A stretch of 64,000 nucleotides of DNA, taken from the NCBI GenBank assembly GCA_965262395.1, contig OZ253531.1:1240001-1304000 (forward strand), written 5' to 3'. The translations under genes were made by a program, and so were the position numbers. Positions 35,996 through 44,304 of the stretch are shown here, piece by piece (within the stretch, counting starts at the first letter, position 1; every line of letters starts with the position of its first letter). The stretch comes from CBDHFF01 sp965262395 (GTDB lineage Bacteria > Pseudomonadota > Alphaproteobacteria > Rickettsiales > Anaplasmataceae). The notes beneath the pieces were generated by a model. The model did no database searches and had not been told where the DNA came from. It saw nothing but the letters and a program-made list of their open reading frames with translations.

Positions 35996-36940
35996 TCAAG
36001 TATTGGAATCTGAATCAGCTTCTATAACAGTGCCAATGCCATTCTCATTACAAAATTCCATAATCAGAGCCTGTGGCACCTTGCCGCTGAAAATATGCAC
36101 CTTCCCATCATAACAACCGTTCAGATAGCATATACTTGCATTAAGATCAAAAGCCATAAATTTATCAACAGAAACATTTTCTATGATATCTTCAACATCC
36201 TGCACAGAAGCAGACTTTATTATATTATTTTTTTGTATTAACCCAGGATTATCACCTATTAATATCAATCTACTAGCAGCAATTTCATCTGCAAGTTTAC
36301 CAGCAAACATACTAGCATTAGAGTAATAAGTAAGATCATTATCACCGTAACATAGAGGTGAAATAATTGGCATAATCCTTGCCTCCATGAACGCAAAAAG
36401 AGTATCATGATTAATCTCTGTAGGGTTGCACACGAATCCTAGATCAACTATCTCCTGTAAATTTGAATCTACCTTGCTATTTACTGCTCGCATCTTCTTT
36501 CCTTTAACAAGATTGGCGTCTTTGCCAGTAATTCCTATAGCAGTATCTATGAATTCATTGCACATTTTAATAATTTTAGATCGAATCTTACAACAGAGAA
36601 ACTCTTCCATCTTCTCTATACATTCTTGATCAAGAGATAGAACATCTCTATCAATATCAATATCTTTGTTCTTTGGCATAATATGCTGCATTGCAAGTTT
36701 TTCACCACCATGCACAATCACTATACCTATATTAAAATGATAAAGTAAGCTCACGTTATAAGCAAAATTACGCAGCAAATCATCATCAGACAGTATAAAC
36801 CCATCAACCTTTATGACCCATGTTTCCCCTTCAAACTTGCGCAATTTCTTCAACACTTCATAAGATAAATTTACCTTATTCATCATCTCAGAGTTAGATT
36901 CCAGAAGATTATTAACCCCTGACCAAATTTCTGATTTCAT
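35996..36940 (-). CDS. argB: acetylglutamate-kinase-like protein
   Basis: This is an amino-acid-kinase-fold protein of 314 residues most like ArgB, which phosphorylates N-acetylglutamate in arginine synthesis. Matches: WVIKVDGFIL, IVIVHGGEKLAMQ (usually HGGG), GITGKDANLV, and YYSNASMFAGKLADEIA (usually YNINAD). The region normally LTDV reads LIGDNPGLI. Several usually conserved residues are therefore changed. No other arg gene is nearby, so it may be catalytically altered or serve another role. It overlaps the end of engB by 29 bp. Confidence 0.75.
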   Translation of the reverse strand: MKSEIWSGVNNLLESNSEMMNKVNLSYEVLKKLRKFEGETWVIKVDGFILSDDDLLRNFAYNVSLLYHFNIGIVIVHGGEKLAMQHIMPKNKDIDIDRDVLSLDQECIEKMEEFLCCKIRSKIIKMCNEFIDTAIGITGKDANLVKGKKMRAVNSKVDSNLQEIVDLGFVCNPTEINHDTLFAFMEARIMPIISPLCYGDNDLTYYSNASMFAGKLADEIAASRLILIGDNPGLIQKNNIIKSASVQDVEDIIENVSVDKFMAFDLNASICYLNGCYDGKVHIFSGKVPQALIMEFCNENGIGTVIEADSDSNT

Positions 36941-37643
36941 AACGCAACACCTCCAATCCCTTGTCCTTTAAAGCACTAGTTTTCACAATTGTAGGATTCA
37001 TGCTATATCCCATATCAATTAGAGAAGTAATACTATTCATACAAATGTTAAGTTCTTTCTCATTTACCTTATCAATCTTAGTTAGAACAAACTGATAATT
37101 TAAATCAAGCTTATCAAGCGATTCAATAACACGATGATCAATATCCATCAACCCTCTTCTTGCGTCTATCAAGAGAAACACCTTCATTAAATTCTCACGA
37201 TTATTTAAATAATCCTCTATAAGTTTTCCCCATTTATTCACTGCATCTTTTGGAGCTTTTGCATAGCCATAACCAGGTAAATCAACCAATCTCATTGTAT
37301 TGGCCAATAAGAAGAAATTTAACATTTGTGTCTTACCTGGAGTATTAGATGTATAAGCTAAATGTCTTTGATAAAATAGGGCATTGATTATACTGGATTT
37401 TCCCACGTTGGAACGCCCACAAAAAGCAATTTCTGGCATAAATATATCTGGCAGGCTTTTTTCATTAGCAACACTGGCAACAAACTTGCATTCCTTACGG
37501 AAAAATCTGTTTACCTCAACGTTATCTTTTTGTGAGACTTCATTGTCAATTTTTTTAAATAATTTTTTCACAGCACAAACGTCTTTTGCCCCATTGTAAC
37601 TCAAATATATACTAAACTCAATAGCAATATAGCCTCTATTCAC
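36912..37643 (-). CDS. engB: ribosome-biogenesis GTPase EngB/YsxC
   Basis: EngB is a small essential TRAFAC GTPase needed for 50S assembly. G motifs: G1 GRSNVGKSSI, G2-like TSNTPGKTQ, G3 DLPGYG, G4 TKID, and G5-like TSA. The predicted GTG start at 37643 gives 243 residues, which is longer than the usual 195-210. A second GTG at 37571 would give a more typical length of 219. The 3' end overlaps argB by 29 bp, which implies coupled expression. Confidence 0.93.
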   Translation of the reverse strand: MNRGYIAIEFSIYLSYNGAKDVCAVKKLFKKIDNEVSQKDNVEVNRFFRKECKFVASVANEKSLPDIFMPEIAFCGRSNVGKSSIINALFYQRHLAYTSNTPGKTQMLNFFLLANTMRLVDLPGYGYAKAPKDAVNKWGKLIEDYLNNRENLMKVFLLIDARRGLMDIDHRVIESLDKLDLNYQFVLTKIDKVNEKELNICMNSITSLIDMGYSMNPTIVKTSALKDKGLEVLRYEIRNLVRG

Positions 37644-37705
37644 TATTGACTAAACATATGCCCACTGATAGCATAATGCGTATTTTTCAATTATGGTATA
37701 ATAGT

Positions 37706-38233
37706 ATGAGTGAATCAGCAAAATACAGCTTAGGTACGAGAATAATGCATTGGATCACGGGGATACCCCTGATAATGATGCTCATAGGTGGTTTCTATAT
37801 GACTAGCCTTTCATCTTCTTCAGAGAAGTGGGAATACTATGGGATACATAAGGCAATAGGTGTAACACTATTAGTTATGGTAATTATAAGATTAGTCATA
37901 ACAATTAGCTCTGCAGGTCCAGCTACTCCATCAGGGATGTCAGCTACTGAGATATTGTTGTCAAGATGGACTCACTTTCTTTTACGTATTACTATGTTAT
38001 TAATGCCATTATCTGGATATCTTATGTCCTGCGCTGGTGGAAACAACGTAGTGTGGTTCTTTGATATACCAGTTTTTTCCTTAATATCAATAAATACGGG
38101 CCTGGCAAAGTGCTGTCATTACATTCACGTTAACTGTGCATATGCACTGTCGGCTTTAATAATAATACATGTGCTGGCTACAATTAAGCACATACTTTTT
38201 AATAAGTTTAATATTCTTCGTAGAATGGTATGA
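37706..38233 (+). CDS. cytochrome b561
   Basis: This is an inner-membrane di-haem cytochrome b561 (CybB-like, about 175 residues) that shuttles electrons from quinol. There are four hydrophobic helices with paired His: SLGTRIMHWITGIPL, YYGIHKAIGV, RWTHFLLRI, and HYIHVNCAYALSALIIIHVL. ATG 37706 (MSESAKYSLG) is preferred to a TTG 60 bp upstream. The nitronate monooxygenase gene begins 7 bp after its stop, so they probably share a transcript. Confidence 0.9.
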   Translation: MSESAKYSLGTRIMHWITGIPLIMMLIGGFYMTSLSSSSEKWEYYGIHKAIGVTLLVMVIIRLVITISSAGPATPSGMSATEILLSRWTHFLLRITMLLMPLSGYLMSCAGGNNVVWFFDIPVFSLISINTGLAKCCHYIHVNCAYALSALIIIHVLATIKHILFNKFNILRRMV

Positions 38234-38240
38234 GTGTAGT

Positions 38241-39254
38241 ATGTCAATGAATCAAACTAATAATAAACTTAATGCTCTTTGGAAACGTGGCACAGATTTT
38301 CTGGGAGTTGAACATGCTGTAATGGGTGGCGCAATGAGCTGGATTTCAGATAGCTCGTTTGTCGCTGCAGTTTCTGAGGCAGGAGGATTTGGAGTAATAG
38401 CCTCTGGAGCAATGCCAATAGAAATGATAGAAGAAGAGATAAAAAAAACACAGATACTGACGAAGAAACCATTTGGGCTGAATATCATTACTATGAGACC
38501 AGATATGAACGAAGTTATAGATATGGCTATTAAAAATTCTGTATCTCATGTTGTCTTAGCTGGAGGAATACCTAACACAGAAGCAATCTCTAAACTAAAG
38601 GACAATAAGATAAAATCAATAGCATTTGTACCTTCATTACCAGTCGCTAAAAGACTAATAGAAAGAGGAATAGATGCTCTTATAATAGAGGGAATGGAAG
38701 CTGGTGGCCACATAGGCCCTGTTTCTACAGGAATTCTTGCACAAGAAATTATTCCACACATAAAAGAAGTCCCAATATTTATTGCAGGAGGCATTGGCTG
38801 GGGTGGAATGGTTGCATCTTATTTGCAAATGGGTGCAAGTGGCTGTCAACTAGGCACTTTGCTTTCTTGTGCAACAGAATCGAGAGCACATCCTAACTTC
38901 AAAAAAAGAATGATAAAAGCACAATCAAGAGAAGCTGTGCAATCTGTACAACTCAGCAAAGATTTTCCTATAATTCCAGTTAGAGCGCTGAGGAATAAAT
39001 CATCAAATGATTTTATGGAGTTCCAACAAGAAACTATTACTAAATTCAAAGCTGGCGAATTTAATAAGCAAGAAGCACAATTGTCTATAGAGCATTTTTG
39101 GGTAGGCTCTCTAAAACGAGCCGTAATAGATGGAGATGTAGACACTGGATCCATGATGGCAGGACAAATCGTAGGCATGGTAAAAGCTGAATTACCCATG
39201 AAGAAAATTATAGATACTTTAATAGATGAGGCCGTTGAATATCTAGAACAGTAA
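38241..39254 (+). CDS. nitronate monooxygenase family protein
   Basis: This is an FMN-dependent TIM-barrel enzyme (NMO / 2-nitropropane dioxygenase family) that may detoxify nitronates; members are also linked to enoyl reductase-type activities. Motifs: VMGGAMSWISDSSFVAAVSE, AGGFGVIASGA, GMEAGGHIGP with the conserved His, and FIAGGIGWGGMVASYLQMGA followed by GCQLGT. ATG 38241 (337 residues) is used; the upstream ATG at 38169 would overlap the cytochrome b561 gene. Confidence 0.9.
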   Translation: MSMNQTNNKLNALWKRGTDFLGVEHAVMGGAMSWISDSSFVAAVSEAGGFGVIASGAMPIEMIEEEIKKTQILTKKPFGLNIITMRPDMNEVIDMAIKNSVSHVVLAGGIPNTEAISKLKDNKIKSIAFVPSLPVAKRLIERGIDALIIEGMEAGGHIGPVSTGILAQEIIPHIKEVPIFIAGGIGWGGMVASYLQMGASGCQLGTLLSCATESRAHPNFKKRMIKAQSREAVQSVQLSKDFPIIPVRALRNKSSNDFMEFQQETITKFKAGEFNKQEAQLSIEHFWVGSLKRAVIDGDVDTGSMMAGQIVGMVKAELPMKKIIDTLIDEAVEYLEQ

Positions 39255-39262
39255 TACGCTAT

Positions 39263-39540
39263 CACCAAATAATGACCCAATAACTTGCATAAGTGTATTC
39301 GGATGAAGCAATAACCACAAAAGCATTTCGGTGAGTGCAAACATTATAAAAACAATGATGCGTATTGAAATATCTCAACACAGGTCATGACCAATATCAT
39401 TCACCAAATAATGACCCAACAACTTGCATAAGTGTATTCGGATGAAGCAATAACCACAAAAGCATTTCGGTGAGTGCAAACATTATAAAAACAATGATGC
39501 GTATTGAAATATCTCAACACAGGTCATGAGCAATATCATT
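39263..39540. repeat. 139-bp tandem duplication
   Basis: Two copies of a 139-bp unit (CACCAAATAATGACCCAA-type landmark at 39263 and 39402) differ at very few bases. No gene is seen in the gap 39255-39663. Confidence 0.93.
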
Positions 39541-39663
39541 CATTGCATAAAAATAGAATCATTAATCAAAAAATTACGAACATAGCCTAACTAACTTAAA
39601 TATACCTTGAAAGCATAATGAGTAACAAATATACTGCCATATCATATTCTCTACTGTATTGAA

Positions 39664-41247
39664 ATGTTTTCAAAAAATAGCCTGATACCAACATTTGTGA
39701 CAACCGCCATATATCTAGTCCTTGGACTATCAAGAGACATTTTATTGGCCATATTTATAGGAGCAGGATTTACTGCAGATGCCCTCATAGTCGCCATAAG
39801 ATTACCACATATAATCCTAAATTCAATATTCACTGGACCATTCACGAAAGAAGAAATATTAAGGAAATACAAAGAGAAAATGACACTGGACAAAAAAAAT
39901 GCTGCACCAGAATTTGCATATAATATATTTGCCACAACCCTTATCGTATCGCTAGCGTTATGCATGATAGCAGAGGCAGCAATGCCATTTTTACCAAACA
40001 TAATTGCACCTGGATTTACAAACTACCCTTCCCAAGTTGAAGACTTCCTATTTTTATCTCGCACTATTTATCCTTATCTATCTTTTGCGTCAACAACCAT
40101 GATACTGTGCTTCTTATTACGCAAATACGATAGATTTAATATTGAATCAATCGGCATGATCATATTGAATATATCTCTAATAACCTCTCTGACAATATTT
40201 AGCAGTGATAATCCTGCCGAAGCCCTATCTATAGGATTTCTTGTTGCAGGAATCCTCCAGCTTTCTTCTTTGATATACATAGCAAGGAAAGAAAATATCT
40301 CAATAGGTATAAATTTTGTAATAAACGAAGATATAAAATTACTATGTAAACGACTTGCACCTTCGGTAATAATTTATGGCACAATACAGATGGGAACATG
40401 GATAGATTTAGTTTTTGCAAGCTCATCTCCAAGTTCAATCTCCTATATCTATTATGCAGAAAGAATAGTAAATATTCCAATATTTATCCTATTTTCTATA
40501 CTGAGCACCACTATATTTTCTGTTTTTTATGACAGGATCGTGAATAATGATTTAGAACAGGCTAATTACTTACAAAACAGAGCTTTCGAATTTATGTTTG
40601 TATCAATGATTCCAATCACAACACTATTGGTCTTGATTCCAGATTCCGTGATACATACTATATTAGCACATGGGGAAATAACCGTAGAAAACGCCAATAA
40701 TATTGCAGATACCTGCTCCGCATTAGCATTAACAATACCAGCTTATATTATGAATATGATCTTATTACATAATTTGTCAGTCAGGGGCATTATAAGAGCA
40801 CCCATAATAATTGCTATAATTTCACTGTCAGCAAAAATAATACTTAATACTGTACTATTTGCTAAATATCAGCATGTAGGGTTAGCATATGCTACCTCCA
40901 CTGCTGCTTGGATCAGTACTGTATCAATGCTTATTTATACAAAAAAGGAGTTTTTTTTCAAAGTAGATAAACAGCTATCAGATAAAATTATTTATATAAC
41001 GGTAGCGACCAGTGGCATGCTGTTAATTGTAACACCACTGGAAGGTGGCTTACATAATTATTTTATAGGAACTATACTACCCTTAAGAATAGCTGCCTTA
41101 TCAACATTAATTGCCTTTTCTCTGGCAACATATATTGGATTACTTAGACTAATGAAGTCATATAAACAAGGAGAAGTGATGCAATTACTTTCAATTAGCA
41201 GCAGCTATAATCATAGCTCCTTGACAAGTCATGAACCAAAGAAATAG
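39664..41247 (+). CDS. murJ: lipid II flippase MurJ (MviN)
   Basis: MurJ is a polytopic inner-membrane flippase that exports the peptidoglycan precursor lipid II. It has 527 residues and about 13-14 hydrophobic helices. The N-terminal LGLSRDILLAIFIGAG region is followed by ADALIVAIRLPH, and a mid-protein PSVIIYGTIQMG, typical of the MATE-like fold. Its presence implies that at least part of the peptidoglycan pathway is kept, in line with uppS and the LytM-like gene nearby. Confidence 0.94.
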   Translation: MFSKNSLIPTFVTTAIYLVLGLSRDILLAIFIGAGFTADALIVAIRLPHIILNSIFTGPFTKEEILRKYKEKMTLDKKNAAPEFAYNIFATTLIVSLALCMIAEAAMPFLPNIIAPGFTNYPSQVEDFLFLSRTIYPYLSFASTTMILCFLLRKYDRFNIESIGMIILNISLITSLTIFSSDNPAEALSIGFLVAGILQLSSLIYIARKENISIGINFVINEDIKLLCKRLAPSVIIYGTIQMGTWIDLVFASSSPSSISYIYYAERIVNIPIFILFSILSTTIFSVFYDRIVNNDLEQANYLQNRAFEFMFVSMIPITTLLVLIPDSVIHTILAHGEITVENANNIADTCSALALTIPAYIMNMILLHNLSVRGIIRAPIIIAIISLSAKIILNTVLFAKYQHVGLAYATSTAAWISTVSMLIYTKKEFFFKVDKQLSDKIIYITVATSGMLLIVTPLEGGLHNYFIGTILPLRIAALSTLIAFSLATYIGLLRLMKSYKQGEVMQLLSISSSYNHSSLTSHEPKK

Positions 41248-41310
41248 CCAACTATACAATATGTAAGTTACGGCCTGTTTTGCAAAAAATATAGAGACAA
41301 AGACATCTTC

Positions 41311-41660
41311 TCTGCGTCTGCAAAACCTTGACCTGGGAAATTGCCTTATAGCCACAATGAATAATATTTATGTAATTTAGAGCAACTTTTATATTAAAAA
41401 TCTCTCTGCGTCTGCAAGACCTTGACCTGGGAAATTGCCTTATAGCCACAATGAATAATATTTATGTAATTTAGAGCAACTTTTATACTAAAAATCTCTC
41501 TGCGTCTGCAAAACCTTGACCTGGGGAATTGCCTTATAGCCATAATGAATAATATTTATGTAATTTAGCGCAACTTTTATATTACAAATCTCTCTGCGTC
41601 TGCAAAACCTTGACCTGGGAAATTGCCTTATAGCCACAATGAATAATAATATTAGATATT
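41311..41660. repeat. 94-bp tandem repeat derived from the DUF721 gene end
   Basis: Copies start at 41311, 41405, 41499 and 41593 (TCTGCGTCTGCAA landmark), with an exact 94-bp period. The last, partial copy is the 3' coding end of the minus-strand DUF721 gene (CGYKAISQVKVLQTQ). The earlier copies are duplicates lying downstream of it. The gap 41248-41581 contains nothing else. Confidence 0.93.
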
Positions 41661-41959
41661 ATTGATGATACATTATGGATAATTTGGATGGCCACACCCC
41701 CACTGTAAGCATGAACATGCAGAATATTTTCATTATTTTCATGTACAACCTTGCAAGGACGACTCATCTTACCAAGCTCTGATCCAACAATTATATCCCA
41801 ATTCATAATTATAGAAGCCTCAGAGAATCCATATTTTCTCGAATGATTACCAACCACTCTTTTTATTAATGCACCAAGATTACTAATCTTGCCCTTACGA
41901 TATAAAGCTTTATGACGATAGTCTTCATCATTTTTGTCAACAAACTTCCTATACATCAT
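41582..41959 (-). CDS. DUF721 (DciA-like) protein
   Basis: The 125-residue frame matches DUF721: ALIKRVVGNHSRKYGFSEA, a WDIIVGSELGKMSRPCKV block, then LHVHAYSGGVAIQIIHNVS. Members related to DciA help load the replicative helicase DnaB. The C-terminal 18 residues (CGYKAISQVKVLQTQRDL) are the part repeated in the 94-bp array, so the native C-terminus may have been changed by repeat expansion. It overlaps rppH by 11 bp. Confidence 0.75.
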   Translation of the reverse strand: MMYRKFVDKNDEDYRHKALYRKGKISNLGALIKRVVGNHSRKYGFSEASIIMNWDIIVGSELGKMSRPCKVVHENNENILHVHAYSGGVAIQIIHNVSSIISNIIIHCGYKAISQVKVLQTQRDL

Positions 41960-42461
41960 TTTTACACTCGGCGCGAATCAAGTCTCCAAAGCTATCAACA
42001 ATTTCCCTATATATATCACGCTTAAAATATATAGAATGATCAACAATCTCATCAATCGGGCTCCAGCGCCATTCTTTAAACTCTGGGATATCTGTATTGA
42101 TATTTATATCACTATCCACCCCATTAAACTTTAACAAAAACCATCGCTGTTTCTGACCTTTGAATTTACCATTCCAAAGCTTCCCAAGCAAATAGTAAGG
42201 AAGGTCATAAAATAACCATTTACCATGATCGGCTATTAATTCTGCCTTGTTCGTACCAATTTCTTCTTTCATCTCTCGAAATAAAGCCTCTTCAAGACTC
42301 TCTCCCTTATCAACCCCACCCTGGGGCATTTGCCATATATCTACTTTACTATCAATCCTGCTACCTACCAGAATATTGCCTGATGCATTAAAAAGAACAA
42401 TACCAACGCAGGTTCTATATGGTAAATTGCTATATGACACAAGAAAACCAATATTAGGCAT
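41949..42461 (-). CDS. rppH: RNA pyrophosphohydrolase (Nudix)
   Basis: RppH removes pyrophosphate from the 5' triphosphate end of mRNA and starts decay; it belongs to the Nudix family. YRTCVGIVLFNASGNILVG and WQMPQGGVDKGE precede the complete Nudix box GGVDKGESLEEALFREMKEE, with the expected Gly and Glu spacing. At 170 residues it is typical. The downstream DUF721 gene overlaps by 11 bp. Confidence 0.94.
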   Translation of the reverse strand: MPNIGFLVSYSNLPYRTCVGIVLFNASGNILVGSRIDSKVDIWQMPQGGVDKGESLEEALFREMKEEIGTNKAELIADHGKWLFYDLPYYLLGKLWNGKFKGQKQRWFLLKFNGVDSDININTDIPEFKEWRWSPIDEIVDHSIYFKRDIYREIVDSFGDLIRAECKNDV

Positions 42462-42518
42462 AACCTAGAAAGGTTATAATATTGCAAACAAATATACAAC
42501 CAATTTTGTCTGAAAACT

Positions 42519-42728
42519 GAATAATAATACTATTTTTTAATACCTAAAATAGCAGCAAGACTACGACAAATTGCTATATGACACAAACACCCACCCTGAA
42601 CAACCTGAACAACCTGAACACCCTGAACAACCCGGACAACCTGACAACCTGAACAACCTGAACAACCTGAATAACCTGGGTTGATTATAATATTGCAACC
42701 AATTTTGTCTGAAAACTGAATAATAATA
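42519..42728. repeat. chimeric repeat region downstream of fliI
   Basis: Sequence matching the fliI 3' end (AATTTTGTCTGAAAACTGAA through AGCAAGACTACGA) occurs at about 42511-42566 and again at about 42699-42763, where it is the true gene end. Between them lie AATTGCTATATGACACAA (a copy of rppH 5' sequence at about 42425) and a degenerate 9-bp minisatellite of AACAACCTG units (about 42588-42677). Confidence 0.8.
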
Positions 42729-44063
42729 CTATTTATTAATACCTAAAATAGCAGCAAGACTACGATATCCATCATCTAAAGAAACTCGTTCTTTGATATT
42801 TTGTGAAAGAAATTTTTCAATCTGCGGATAATACTTAATGGATTCATCTACTTTTTTATCTGTGCCAGCTTTATATGCACCAAGCAACACCATATCTTCC
42901 ATATCATTATATGTAGACACCATTTCTCGTGCCTTTTTGATTATATTAATCTCGTAATCACTATTACATCCTGGCATAGTCCTAGAAACACTTCTCAATA
43001 TATCAACTGCCGGAAACCTTCCTCTTTCTGCAATTTTACGATCTAAAACGATGTGACCATCTAACATACCACGTACAGCATCGGCAATTGGTTCTTCCAT
43101 ATCACTCCCTTCTACCAGCACGGTAAATAGCCCGGTAATACTACCTTTGCCAATACTCGGCCCAGCTCGTTCTAAAACTTTAGGCAATTCAGAGAAAACA
43201 GACGGTGTATATCCTTTAGTTGTTGGTGGCTCATTAGCAGCCAACCCTATTTCTCTTTGCGCCATTGCTAATCTAGTTATACTATCCATCATACACAATA
43301 CTTTGAGCCCTTGATCAGAAAAATATTCCGCAACGGTAATTGTCATATAGGCCGCATATTTGCGCATAAGAGCTGATTCATCACCAGTAGCAACGATTAT
43401 CACAGCATTCTTTAAGCCTTCTTCACCAAGATAGTCCTGTATGAATTCTTGCACCTCACGACCACGCTCTCCTATTAGCCCGATAACCTTAACATCAGCA
43501 GTACAATACTTCGTCAACATTGACATAAGAACCGATTTACCTACACCAGAACCAGCAAATATGCCCATACGCTGACCTTCACAGCAGGTTAAAAACGTGT
43601 TAAGTGATTTGATGCCAAGATCAATCTTCTGTCCAACTCTTTTTCTGCTATGGGCAGGCGGCGCAGCAGCCTTAATCATATATTGTTTGGGTCCATATTT
43701 TAATGAACCCTTACCATCTATTGGCATTCCTAGTGAGTTAATTACTCGGCCACGCCACGAATTATCAGGGTTAATGAAATAACAGTCCTGCTTCATAGTT
43801 ACCTTGCAACCAGCGCCAACACCATAAGTATCCTTAAATGGCATCAACAAGACATGTCGATCATCAACACTAATAACTTCAGAGAGTATGCTCTTACCAT
43901 AGCGATTCTCTATCATGCACCTAGAACCAATACTAACGAAATTATTAATTCCAGAGCATTTTACTAACATATCTTGAACTGAGGACACACGTCCACATAC
44001 TTGATAATCAGGAATTTCTTTTATTGCTTCAAACAAGGATTCGGAATTATCCATGAGCACCAT
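42729..44063 (-). CDS. fliI: flagellum-specific export ATPase FliI
   Basis: FliI is an F1-ATPase-beta-like hexameric ATPase that energises flagellar type III export. The N-terminal beta domain is followed by a Walker A loop (AGSGVGKSVLM near 170), GERGREVQEF, Walker B LCMMDSITRLAMAQREIG, and PPTTKGYTPSVFSELPK, which is specific to the FliI/SctN group. At 444 residues it is full length and intact. The flagellar assignment, rather than another T3SS, is supported by fliH and fliN in the same window. Confidence 0.92.
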   Translation of the reverse strand: MVLMDNSESLFEAIKEIPDYQVCGRVSSVQDMLVKCSGINNFVSIGSRCMIENRYGKSILSEVISVDDRHVLLMPFKDTYGVGAGCKVTMKQDCYFINPDNSWRGRVINSLGMPIDGKGSLKYGPKQYMIKAAAPPAHSRKRVGQKIDLGIKSLNTFLTCCEGQRMGIFAGSGVGKSVLMSMLTKYCTADVKVIGLIGERGREVQEFIQDYLGEEGLKNAVIIVATGDESALMRKYAAYMTITVAEYFSDQGLKVLCMMDSITRLAMAQREIGLAANEPPTTKGYTPSVFSELPKVLERAGPSIGKGSITGLFTVLVEGSDMEEPIADAVRGMLDGHIVLDRKIAERGRFPAVDILRSVSRTMPGCNSDYEINIIKKAREMVSTYNDMEDMVLLGAYKAGTDKKVDESIKYYPQIEKFLSQNIKERVSLDDGYRSLAAILGINK

Positions 44064-44182
44064 ACCACTCTACTGTTTACAAGAATATACCCCTACTCAT
44101 ATAAAGTGTCCAGCACAATTCCCTTCGAGTCTAAGAGAAATTAAGAAAAGAAACCAGACTGCAGAACATACAAACATCAGAA

Positions 44183-44304
44183 TTCTGGGTCATCCTCATG
44201 AGCCAGGATTATCATAAGACACAGATCTTTGATGCTCAGCATGTTCTGGGTCATCCTCATGAGTCATGATTATCATAAGACATAGATCTTTGATGCTCAG
44301 CATG
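44183..44304. repeat. 61-bp tandem duplication of a gene 3' end
   Basis: TTCTGGGTCATCCTCATGAG starts at 44183 and 44244, and a partial third copy begins at 44305 inside the coding region. The second unit carries the stop (TCA at 44257-44259) of the minus-strand 756-aa frame. The first is a downstream duplicate. Confidence 0.9.
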
